DNA of 41,434 nucleotides from NCBI GenBank assembly GCA_964582545.1, contig CAZOSB010000022.1, forward strand, positions 1-41,434, given 5' to 3'. Every line of letters begins with the position of its first letter. Position 1 is the first letter of the stretch. The position numbers and the translations under genes were made by a program. Below are positions 1 through 6,522 of this stretch, piece by piece. Source of the stretch: JAVVUJ01 sp964582545 (GTDB lineage Bacteria; Bacillota; Clostridia; Peptostreptococcales; Anaerovoracaceae). Below the pieces are notes generated by a model. The model was not told the origin of the DNA, did not search any database, and was given only the letters and a program-made list of their open reading frames with translations.

Positions 1-338
1 TATTTTCAAAGACTTTCAAGCTTTTTATCTCTTTCAACTGTCAAAGACAGGATTTTCTTCACTTAAATCCATATCTTTTTTCTTTTAAGTTTCAAGCTTT
101 CTTATTTTCTCTCGGGGGGTTGCACTTACTTTTTCAATTAACTTACGTAAAAATAAAACACTTAAAAGTTAAGTTTTTGTTTATATTGTAAAATATAAAA
201 TTGCACATATAAAATATAATTTTGCAATTTAGATAAAATAAATAGTAAATGCAATATAAAAATTTGCAATCATCTTTCTACTTTTGATTTGTTTATGAAG
301 AGAGGGATTCCTTCTATAATGGAGTAGGAGGTGAAATT
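1..338. other. AT-rich gene-free region upstream of the XRE regulator
   Basis: I see no supportable gene here. The right half is very AT-rich and holds four TGCAA/TTGCA elements: AAATTGCA at 198-205 with its inverted partner TGCAATTT at 223-230, then ATGCAAT at 249-255 and TTGCAAT at 264-270. A TATAAT hexamer sits at 315-320 just upstream of the regulator's ribosome site, without a convincing -35 box. The repeated elements could be operator sites for the adjacent HTH protein, which is inference from position only. Confidence 0.5.
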
Positions 339-569
339 TTGGAAGATAAACACATTATAAGATTGAAAAAATTAGGTTTAAACATCGCTTATCATAGAAA
401 AATGAGCGGTCTTACTCAAATGGAGCTATCTGAAAAGGTGGAGATTAGCAGAACTCATATGAGTAACATCGAGGCACCCAATATGCCTACTTCCATATCT
501 CTAGAAACACTCTTTGACATAGCGGACGCCCTTGAAATCCCACCGGATAAATTGTTCGAATTTAAATAA
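339..569 (+). CDS. Small XRE-family HTH transcriptional regulator
   Basis: This 76-residue protein is a stand-alone Cro/C1-type helix-turn-helix domain. Residues about 12-70 follow the family pattern: an R/K-rich first helix, then MTQMELSE-like helix 2 (here LTQMELSEKV), recognition helix ISRTHMSNIE, then a hydrophobic closing helix ending in IPPDKLFEF. No sensor domain is present, so it is probably a dimeric repressor responding through another partner or to its own level. The start is TTG at 339, chosen because a strong AGGAGGTGA ribosome site lies just upstream (327-335). It is monocistronic, ending before a long inverted-repeat terminator. Repeated TGCAA elements upstream may be its operator. 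The regulated genes are not evident. Confidence 0.85.
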   Translation: MEDKHIIRLKKLGLNIAYHRKMSGLTQMELSEKVEISRTHMSNIEAPNMPTSISLETLFDIADALEIPPDKLFEFK

Positions 570-607
570 AAAAAGCTAACTAATGGAGAGTGACCCCTTG
601 CGGGCGA

Positions 608-655
608 CATATGAAAATGACGGAATCAAAGATTCCGTCATTTTCATATGTTTTT
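608..655. terminator. Bidirectional terminator with 20-bp perfect stem
   Basis: Arms 608-627 and 631-650 are perfectly complementary (20 bp) around a 3-nt loop and are followed by five T. It lies between the convergent XRE (+) and GNAT (-) genes, as expected of a shared terminator. The stem is longer than usual, and a GC-rich patch at 587-607 precedes it. Confidence 0.85.
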
Positions 656-670
656 ATTCAGAATATTTGT

Positions 671-1309
671 TTATTCATCCAAGGCAGTAGATGCAATTTC
701 AAATTCCGTTTGGCTTGGCTTTATCTGCTTTTCTTTTGGCGGAAAGGTCTTGTCAAATTCCTCAAACGCTTCCTTATCAATTTCATAGGCACTATTAAAA
801 TACAGCTCTCCACTGATGCCCTCCAGTGCACCTTCGTAAAGGGGTAGAGCCATAATTCCCTTATAGAATTTTCCATCTGGCATTGAAATATCATATTTTT
901 TACTACCAACAAATCCGTAAGGTTCATAATGATAAGCATAACCCCCGATGAGGATTGCTTTATGCCCCATTTTTCGTGCTTTTTCAATGGAATGCTCAAT
1001 CAGTGCTTTTCCAAGCCCCTTGCGGTGAAGTTCAGGTGATATGCTGACGGGTCCGAAAGTGATGACTTTATGTCTTTGACCGTCTTCTGACACTATCGTA
1101 GAATAGTTATAAAATATACTGCCTACAATCTCACCGTCAAGCTCGATTACAAAAGTCAACTCAGGTATAAAATCAGTTGATTCCCGTAGTACGTGTGCGA
1201 TAAAATGTTCGTCGCAGCCGGGGCAATGTAAATTCCAAAATGCTTCTCGTGTAATCTCTTCAACTCTGCGATAATCCTTGGGTTCCTCTAATCGAATGTT
1301 GATATTCAT
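671..1309 (-). CDS. GNAT family N-acetyltransferase
   Basis: A 212-residue Gcn5-related acetyltransferase of the YhbS-like (COG3153) type. The acetyl-CoA-binding motif A is visible as FGPVSISPELHRKGLGKALI, with the R/Q-x-x-G-x-G/A pyrophosphate loop as RKGLGK. It is followed by the A..IGGYAYHYEPYGFV segment typical of this subgroup. It presumably transfers acetyl groups to a small amine or protein N-terminus, and the substrate cannot be told. The ATG at 1309 is chosen over an upstream in-frame TTG at 1327 because AGAGGAGG lies four bases before the ATG. The C-terminal tail of about 45 residues is charged and beyond the core fold. It is transcribed leftward, perhaps with the cyclo-ligase gene 63 bp upstream. 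Confidence 0.88.
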   Translation of the reverse strand: MNINIRLEEPKDYRRVEEITREAFWNLHCPGCDEHFIAHVLRESTDFIPELTFVIELDGEIVGSIFYNYSTIVSEDGQRHKVITFGPVSISPELHRKGLGKALIEHSIEKARKMGHKAILIGGYAYHYEPYGFVGSKKYDISMPDGKFYKGIMALPLYEGALEGISGELYFNSAYEIDKEAFEEFDKTFPPKEKQIKPSQTEFEIASTALDE

Positions 1310-1352
1310 GATTCCTCCTCTAAACAAAAGTCGCTAATTATTTATAGATAAT

Positions 1353-1388
1353 TTTTAAACAAATCCATTCTTTTAAACAAATCCATCC
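1353..1388. repeat. 18-bp tandem duplication at the 3' end of the cyclo-ligase gene
   Basis: Two head-to-tail 18-mers (1353-1370 and 1371-1388) differ at one base. The right copy contains the last codons and stop of the leftward cyclo-ligase gene, and the left copy lies just beyond the stop. It looks like a recent slippage duplication. Confidence 0.8.
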
Positions 1389-1930
1389 AAACGAATATCG
1401 GTATCTTCACTTGGGAGTGTTTTAATTATTTGAAATTCATAGGCTAATGCCAGTTTTGGCACTTCAAGCCTTAGCTTTGGCAAAAACCTATCATAGCAAC
1501 CCTTTCCATAACCTAGCCGATTGCCTGAAATGTCAAATGCCACGCCTGGCACGATGATCAAATCAATTTTGGTAGGGGCTGACAACAATTCTGGATTTGG
1601 TTCCCAAATGCCTAAAGGGGACTGCACCAAAAACGAATAAATGTCCTTAACATTTTCGCAGTGAGGGATGGTATAGGGGTGTATTTCAAAATTTTCATCC
1701 GTATAAGGCAATACGACGTTTTTGTTCAGCGCCATAGCCGCCTTGATCAAGGGCAAAGTGGGAGCTTCCTTGCGATAATCCATGTAAAGCATGATGGTTT
1801 CAGCCTCATGAAAGGCCTCTAAGCTTACAAATCGTTCCTTTGCATCCATGGCAAATTGAGCAATGTACTCATCATTTAACCGTGATCGCAAAAAAAGCAT
1901 TTCCTTGCGTATTTCATCTTTAGTTTTCAT
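1373..1930 (-). CDS. 5-formyltetrahydrofolate cyclo-ligase
   Basis: A 185-residue protein of the 5-FTHF cyclo-ligase family (MTHFS/YgfA), which converts 5-formyl-THF to 5,10-methenyl-THF with ATP in cytosolic folate one-carbon metabolism. Visible family landmarks are the N-terminal KDEIRKEMLFLRSRL helix, the YMDYRKE strand, the PLGIWEPNP folate-site segment, and the signature IIVPGVAFDISGNRLGYGKGCYDRFL with its GYGKGxYDR phosphate loop. The start ATG at 1930 follows GAGGTGA at good spacing. The C-terminus stops right after LDGFV, a few residues short of many homologues, at a small tandem duplication. Function is probably intact because the catalytic loop is upstream. Confidence 0.93.
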   Translation of the reverse strand: MKTKDEIRKEMLFLRSRLNDEYIAQFAMDAKERFVSLEAFHEAETIMLYMDYRKEAPTLPLIKAAMALNKNVVLPYTDENFEIHPYTIPHCENVKDIYSFLVQSPLGIWEPNPELLSAPTKIDLIIVPGVAFDISGNRLGYGKGCYDRFLPKLRLEVPKLALAYEFQIIKTLPSEDTDIRLDGFV

Positions 1931-2107
1931 TTTGTATTCACCTCAAATTGATATAAGTTTCATCTTTTATTTTTATTGTTAGTAAATTTCTTAATATTAT
2001 CTTCTAGATTAATTCATTTATTGATGTTATTTTAAAGTTTAATTTTATTATAATTTTATTTATGATATTGTTGCAATAGTTATTTTCTAAAATTTATAAA
2101 TATCATA

Positions 2108-2151
2108 TTGACAAACTTAAATATAAGCTCTATGATTAAATCAATCGATTT
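2108..2151 (+). promoter_or_regulatory. ars operon promoter and likely ArsR operator
   Basis: TTGACA at 2108-2113 and TATGAT at 2131-2136 are separated by 17 bp, a near-consensus sigma-A promoter. An imperfect palindrome, AAATC-AATC-GATTT at 2138-2151, overlaps the expected transcription start, where ArsR repressors normally bind. The promoter is clear. The operator is inferred from position. Confidence 0.8.
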
Positions 2152-2172
2152 TTTTAGATATGAGGTATACCT

Positions 2173-2487
2173 ATGGATAATTCCCATTTAAAGAATGCTA
2201 AAGTGTTCAAAGCATTTTGCGATGAAACACGTTTGATGGTTTTGGAGATGCTGCAAAGTGGAGAAAAGTGCGCCTGTATTCTGCTAGAAAAAGTGGATGT
2301 GGGTCAGTCCACCTTGTCTCATCATATGAAAATTTTAGTGGAAAGTGGGGTGGTGGCAGCGCGAAAAGAGGGAAAGTGGACACACTATTCCATTGACGAA
2401 AAAGGAGCCGCTGCAGCCCATGCACTGCTTCAGCAGGTTACCGCAGTCGTTCCCTGCGAATCGGACGAAGAGTATTCTTGTGATTAA
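2173..2487 (+). CDS. arsR: ArsR/SmtB family arsenical-responsive repressor
   Basis: A 104-residue winged-helix repressor. It shows KVFKAFCDETRLMVLEML (dimer helix and helix 2), a KCACILLEK segment that places a Cys-x-Cys pair where classical As(III)-sensing ArsR has ELCVCDL, and the recognition region GQSTLSHHMKILVESGVV followed by the wing KEGKWTHYSI. Binding of trivalent arsenic or antimony to the cysteines is known to release this family from DNA. Further cysteines lie near the C-terminus (C-E-S and SCD). The start ATG at 2173 has GAGGT upstream. It heads an operon with the radical SAM gene, the ACR3 pump and arsC, and probably represses the promoter at 2108. Confidence 0.93.
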   Translation: MDNSHLKNAKVFKAFCDETRLMVLEMLQSGEKCACILLEKVDVGQSTLSHHMKILVESGVVAARKEGKWTHYSIDEKGAAAAHALLQQVTAVVPCESDEEYSCD

Positions 2488-2551
2488 TCCTATATTCTTC
2501 GCTCCCTACCGTTTACATGATTGCAGATAGAGAATGATGATGGAGTTTAAG

Positions 2552-3691
2552 ATGACCGACAATAATGACTCAATCAAGAAAGTTTATATTGAAGTTACCT
2601 CCAAATGCAACCTGAATTGCAGAATGTGTTCCAGAAGCACCTGGTTCGATGAAGAATCAGGAGACATGGAGCTCCACAATTTTGAGAAACTCATGGAGGA
2701 TATACGTTGCATTCCAACCATAGAGACTATTTTCTTTGGAGGGATTGCAGAGCCTTTCAGCCACAAGCACATCCTGCCTATGCTAAATACCGCCAAGTCC
2801 ACAGGCAAAAGGGTGGAGCTGATTACCAATGGGGTTTATCTGACAAAAGAAGTCATTGCCCAAATGCTAGAGATGCAAATTGATAAAGTGTGGGTCTCCG
2901 TAGACGGTGGCAGCCCCGACAGCTACGAAAACATCAGGGATGGATCCGAGTATAAAGTGGTATCGGATAACCTGCGTAGGTTTTCGCAGTCCATCTACAC
3001 TTCGGGTGCTCCTACGAAATTAGGGCTTACCTTTGTGGCCATGAAAAGCAACATTGGAGAATTGTTAAACGTCATCAATATGGCGAATCAAATTAAAGCG
3101 GAGGACTTAAAAATTTCCAACGTAATCCCCTATAGTCGGGAGATGGAAAAAGAAACCCTGTATTATGGAACCCTTTCCATGAATCGCTTTAATGAAAGTA
3201 AACGAGGGTCAGATAGATTCTACAAAACGAAGATTGATATGCCAATCATGGATTTTTATAATGAGGCAGTAATCCCCATTATTCCTCAGATGTTAAAGGG
3301 TCATAATACTGTAAAACTGGGGGAACATGAGATTGAGAAGAAAAATGCATACTGTAAATTTGTGGAAGAGAACAGTCTCTTTGTAAAGTGGGACGGTGAG
3401 GTGTGCCCTTGCATGTCTCTTTTGCATAATCATACTGCGTACTTAAGCGGAACAGAGCGGAAAATCAAGTTTTGTTCCTTTGGCAGTGTGGCAAAAAATT
3501 CGCTATGGGAGATTTGGAGCAGTGAAAATTATTCGGATTTTAGAAAGAGAATTAAGGATTTTGCCTTTTCTCCCTGCACTGTTTGTGGTCATTGCAGCTA
3601 TGTAGATACCAATGAGGAAGACTGCTTTGGCAATGGTTTCCCCACATGTGGGGGATGTCTATGGGCGGAAGGCTTTGCCCAATGTCCGTAG
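2552..3691 (+). CDS. Radical SAM/SPASM-domain enzyme in ars operon
   Basis: About 379 residues. The N-terminal radical SAM core carries CNLNCRMC (CxxxCxxC, [4Fe-4S]/SAM cluster) and a FFGGIAEP glycine-rich strand, followed by the ITNGVYL and VSVDGG barrel strands. The C-terminus is rich in cysteines (CPCMS, CTVCGHC, CFGNGFPTCGGC, final C-P) as in SPASM domains holding auxiliary Fe-S clusters. The overall pattern, particularly MCSRSTWFDEESGDM and the CGGCLWAEGF tail, recalls maturases associated with tungsten-containing aldehyde oxidoreductases, but no such oxidoreductase is in the window. ATG 2552 is preferred to 2534 because GGAG sits six bases upstream. Its place between arsR and the pump suggests arsenic-induced expression. 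Substrate is unknown. Confidence 0.8.
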   Translation: MTDNNDSIKKVYIEVTSKCNLNCRMCSRSTWFDEESGDMELHNFEKLMEDIRCIPTIETIFFGGIAEPFSHKHILPMLNTAKSTGKRVELITNGVYLTKEVIAQMLEMQIDKVWVSVDGGSPDSYENIRDGSEYKVVSDNLRRFSQSIYTSGAPTKLGLTFVAMKSNIGELLNVINMANQIKAEDLKISNVIPYSREMEKETLYYGTLSMNRFNESKRGSDRFYKTKIDMPIMDFYNEAVIPIIPQMLKGHNTVKLGEHEIEKKNAYCKFVEENSLFVKWDGEVCPCMSLLHNHTAYLSGTERKIKFCSFGSVAKNSLWEIWSSENYSDFRKRIKDFAFSPCTVCGHCSYVDTNEEDCFGNGFPTCGGCLWAEGFAQCP

Positions 3692-3757
3692 TGCAATGGG
3701 TTTAACTAAGCGTCCTAATTATATAAAAATAGAAAGTAGAAAGTAGGTGTTTTGATT

Positions 3758-4825
3758 ATGAGTGAAAAAGCAAGTTCGGAGCAAAGTTCCGGTATTGGTT
3801 TTTTTGAGAAGTATTTAACTCTGTGGGTAATCCTGTGTATGGTAGTTGGAGTACTTTTGGGTAAGTTCGTTCCTGCCATTCCAGACTTCTTAGGGCGATT
3901 TGAATATGCCAATGTGTCCATTCCCATCGCCATTCTCATATGGTTGATGATTTATCCCATGATGATGAAGGTGGATTTTAAAAGTATTAAAGATGTGGGT
4001 CAAAATCCCAAGGGTCTCTTTGTAACCTGGGTAACCAACTGGCTCATCAAACCTTTTACCATGTTTGGTATCGCCTATGTTTTCTTTTATTTCCTGTTTG
4101 ACAATTTGATTCCACCGGAATTAGCCAAGGACTATCTGGCTGGGGCCGTATTGCTGGGTGCTGCACCCTGTACAGCCATGGTGTTTGTATGGTCCCATCT
4201 GACAAAAGGAAACCCTGCATATACGGTGGTTCAAGTGGCCACCAACGATATCATCATCTTATTTGCATTTACACCCATCGTGGCGTTTCTGTTGGGAATT
4301 GGGGGCGTTTCAGTACCCTATGATACCTTGATCCTTTCTGTGGTGCTCTTTGTGGTAATCCCCTTATCGGGGGGTGTTCTCACCAGAAGTTTGCTCACAA
4401 AATCTAAAGGCTTGGAGTATTTTGAAAATGTCTTTATCTCCAAGTTTAGCAACATAACCATCATCGGACTGCTTCTGACCTTGATTATCATATTTTCCTT
4501 CCAAGGAAAGGTGATTCTTGCAAATCCGTTGCACATTCTTTTGATTGCAGTGCCTTTGATTATACAAACATGCTTTATATTTATGCTTGCATATTTTGCT
4601 TGTAAGCTTTTAAAATTACCTCATAATATCGCGGCCCCCGCAGGGATGATCGGAGCGTCCAACTTCTTTGAGCTGGCAGTAGCGGTGGCCATCGCCTTGT
4701 TTGGAACCCAAAGTCCGGTGGCGCTAGCCACCATCGTAGGTGTCTTGGTGGAAGTGCCTGTGATGCTTTTACTTGTGAAGTTTGCAAATAATACGAAAGG
4801 ATTATTTTTATGTTGCCAAAAGTAG
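3758..4825 (+). CDS. acr3: ACR3 family arsenite efflux permease
   Basis: About 355 residues with roughly ten hydrophobic segments, matching the ACR3/BASS-fold arsenite exporters that extrude As(OH)3 using proton motive force. The family-specific motif GAAPCTAMVFVWSHLTKGNP in the fourth helix contains the conserved cysteine needed for arsenite transport, and PAGMIGASNFFELAVAVAIA is the conserved ninth helix with its glutamate. The ATG at 3758 has AGGTG eight bases upstream, and an in-frame TTG at 3752 is less likely. Its 3' end overlaps arsC by 16 bp, so the two are translationally coupled. It sits in the plasma membrane and works with arsC and arsR. Confidence 0.96.
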   Translation: MSEKASSEQSSGIGFFEKYLTLWVILCMVVGVLLGKFVPAIPDFLGRFEYANVSIPIAILIWLMIYPMMMKVDFKSIKDVGQNPKGLFVTWVTNWLIKPFTMFGIAYVFFYFLFDNLIPPELAKDYLAGAVLLGAAPCTAMVFVWSHLTKGNPAYTVVQVATNDIIILFAFTPIVAFLLGIGGVSVPYDTLILSVVLFVVIPLSGGVLTRSLLTKSKGLEYFENVFISKFSNITIIGLLLTLIIIFSFQGKVILANPLHILLIAVPLIIQTCFIFMLAYFACKLLKLPHNIAAPAGMIGASNFFELAVAVAIALFGTQSPVALATIVGVLVEVPVMLLLVKFANNTKGLFLCCQK

Positions 4826-5220
4826 CGTTTATCTGTGTTCATAACTCTTGTAGGAGTCAAATAGCCGAGGCGTTGGGAAAGCACTTGGCAAGTGATGTAT
4901 TTGAAAGTTATTCTGCCGGAACAGAGACAAAGCCAAAGATTAATCAGGATGCTGTAAGGCTGATGAAACAGCTGTATGATATTGATATGGAGAAAACCCA
5001 GCACTCTAAGTTGTTGGATGAAATTCCAAACGTGGAGTATGTCATCACCATGGGTTGCAATGTGGAGTGTCCATATTTGCCGTGTGATTACAGAGAAGAT
5101 TGGGGTTTGGATGACCCTACGGGAAAAAGTGACGAGGAATTTATAAAAATCATTCAAACGATCGAAAGTAAAATCTATTTTTTAAAAACACTTGTAAGTG
5201 AAGGACAAAATAAAGTATAA
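4810..5220 (+). CDS. arsC: Arsenate reductase, low-MW phosphatase (thioredoxin-coupled) type
   Basis: A 136-residue cytosolic enzyme of the LMW protein tyrosine phosphatase fold that reduces arsenate to arsenite for export by ACR3. The catalytic P-loop is FICVHNSCRSQIAE, with C9 as nucleophile and R15 (CX5R). Downstream, TMGCNVECPYLPC supplies C83, C87 and C92, candidates for the intramolecular disulfide relay that thioredoxin resolves. The EDWGLDDPTG segment carries the aspartate general acid. The cysteine spacing (83/87/92) differs a little from the C82/C89 pair of Staphylococcus and Bacillus enzymes, so which pair relays is uncertain. It overlaps the end of acr3. Confidence 0.95.
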   Translation: MLPKVAFICVHNSCRSQIAEALGKHLASDVFESYSAGTETKPKINQDAVRLMKQLYDIDMEKTQHSKLLDEIPNVEYVITMGCNVECPYLPCDYREDWGLDDPTGKSDEEFIKIIQTIESKIYFLKTLVSEGQNKV

Positions 5221-5272
5221 TAAGATATCTATAGATTGAATAATCTGAGAAATTTGAAAACAGGGGGTCTGT

Positions 5273-5536
5273 ATGAGAAAGTTATTAATTGTGGTGGTGC
5301 TAGTGGTCATGACCTTGGCGATGACACTCAATGCCTATGCTACCAATACCGGATGCGGAAAAATGAGAAATCAGGGCAATAACTGTAGCTCAGTAGGTAC
5401 TCAATTTTCGGGCGGCTGTGCCAACAGGGTGACTTATTGTGAAAATGTAAACAATGGCGCAAGCACCTATGACGGAACCTGTGTCAATCAGGAGAATTGT
5501 CCAAACTACACATCTTGTCCAAGAAACGGTAACTAG
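5273..5536 (+). CDS. Small exported cysteine-rich protein, unknown function
   Basis: An 87-residue protein I do not recognise. Residues 1-23 form a textbook signal peptide: MRKLL positive start, a VVVLVVMTLAM hydrophobic core, and an AYA cleavage site. The predicted mature part of about 64 residues is rich in Asn, Gly, Thr and Ser and carries seven cysteines (in GCGK, NNCSS, GGCAN, TYCEN, GTCVN, ENCPN, TSCPR). Disulfides or metal/metalloid binding are possible. It follows arsC by 52 bp with CAGGGGG as ribosome site and no terminator between, so it is probably co-transcribed with the ars genes. An arsenic-related role is a guess from position. Confidence 0.7.
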   Translation: MRKLLIVVVLVVMTLAMTLNAYATNTGCGKMRNQGNNCSSVGTQFSGGCANRVTYCENVNNGASTYDGTCVNQENCPNYTSCPRNGN

Positions 5537-5560
5537 TCGATAAAGGGAGGTCTGGCAAAT

Positions 5561-5977
5561 ATGTCTCGTAATAAAGTGATTTTGCTTATTCTTTTATTCA
5601 TAGGGATATATTTTGCCATACCCACTTCAGAAATAGGTATGATTATAAAGGAAAACATGATTCGGGTAAGTGCATATCTGCTGCTCTTCGCCTTTTTTTA
5701 TGCAGTCATTTCCCTCAATATTTTAAAGTCTGCCATGCGGAAGCTGGCGACAGAAGTAAACGATGCGCATGTGGCTAAGGTTGTAAAACTGCTCAGACTT
5801 ACATTTGATGTGAAGAGAATGTTTGGAGTGACGACGCTGCAATCTATATACAATCAAGTCAACAGCTCAAAAGCCGTATCAGCAAACCTAAAAGAAGACT
5901 TATATGAGGCCATGAAAAGGAAGCGGGTCAGCGTACCCTTGCCCATCGGAAATGGTGGAAAAAAGAATAGGAAATAA
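5561..5977 (+). CDS. Small two-helix membrane protein, unknown function
   Basis: A 138-residue protein without a recognisable family. Two hydrophobic stretches at about residues 5-27 and 36-53 are probable membrane helices, followed by a basic, mostly helical cytoplasmic tail (LKSAMRKLATEVNDAHVAKVVKLL through MKRKRVSV) ending in Lys/Arg. The ATG at 5561 has GGGAGG upstream. It lies 24 bp after the cysteine-rich exported protein and is the last gene before a strong terminator, so the two are likely co-expressed at the distal end of the ars transcript. Confidence 0.65.
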   Translation: MSRNKVILLILLFIGIYFAIPTSEIGMIIKENMIRVSAYLLLFAFFYAVISLNILKSAMRKLATEVNDAHVAKVVKLLRLTFDVKRMFGVTTLQSIYNQVNSSKAVSANLKEDLYEAMKRKRVSVPLPIGNGGKKNRK

Positions 5978-5978
5978 A

Positions 5979-6016
5979 AGCCCCGAAAACCTTTTTTGAA
6001 AGCTTTCGGGGTTTCT
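5979..6016. terminator. Bidirectional rho-independent terminator
   Basis: CCCCGAAA at 5981-5988 pairs with TTTCGGGG at 6004-6011, followed by a T-rich tract and preceded by A-rich sequence. It separates the rightward ars transcript from the convergent leftward symporter operon. Confidence 0.85.
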
Positions 6017-6030
6017 TTAATTCTTCTTTA

Positions 6031-6522
6031 TCAATAGTCCAAAATAGTAATGTTACCATCCATGGAATCGGCTAAAATGAAGTAATCCACTTCGTTTTCA
6101 TCCCTGCACTGCACTAGATAGAACAACTTGTGAAAGTACTCTATTTCGTCTACACTGATGTTCGGAGTATGCAGGATTTTCATCTTTCCCACAAAGATTT
6201 TTAAAACGTAATCATGACCTATCTGAGTCAATTTTTCCAACTCTACCTGAGGTGGAATGGATGTTACCTCATCGATTTCAAGCTCCATGAACTTTGGTTT
6301 TCCTTGACCGATGGCAGGTCGCCCTTCCACCATATCCACATTACACATCATCTGACGATCATACTTCTCAAGCAGACCTTTTAATTTTATATTGTAAATA
6401 ATCTTTGCAAATGGATAATAGAGTCGATCAATTTTAATGATATTCAAATCCTTATCTCTATCCCTGAGGATATCCAAAACCTGATCTGCGGAAAAGGTAT
6501 CCTCCATGGTTTTAATTAGCAT
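6031..6522 (-). CDS. Uncharacterised soluble protein in symporter operon
   Basis: A 163-residue, probably cytosolic protein with no family I recognise and no membrane segment. It is acidic with alternating strand-like segments (FAKIIYNIKLKGLL, YDRQMMCNVDMVEGRP, YVLKIFVGKMKILH, VDYFILADSMDGNITILDY). A single Cys-Asn-Val-Asp stretch sits mid-protein. Its ATG overlaps the end of the symporter reading frame by 7 bp, so it is translationally coupled and probably functions with that transporter, for instance as a regulator or scaffold. This link is inference. It is the last gene of a three-gene leftward operon. Confidence 0.7.
   Translation of the reverse strand: MLIKTMEDTFSADQVLDILRDRDKDLNIIKIDRLYYPFAKIIYNIKLKGLLEKYDRQMMCNVDMVEGRPAIGQGKPKFMELEIDEVTSIPPQVELEKLTQIGHDYVLKIFVGKMKILHTPNISVDEIEYFHKLFYLVQCRDENEVDYFILADSMDGNITILDY

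Noticed and set aside
1..70. Possible leftward frame running off the left edge
   Set aside because: Only about 12 codons with a weak TTG start and no ribosome site. Not supportable.
590..847. 85-residue rightward frame after the XRE gene
   Set aside because: It runs through the terminator and antisense to the GNAT gene.
4621..5157. 178-residue leftward reading frame
   Set aside because: It is antisense to acr3 and arsC, which have clear family matches, and has no ribosome site or recognisable domain.
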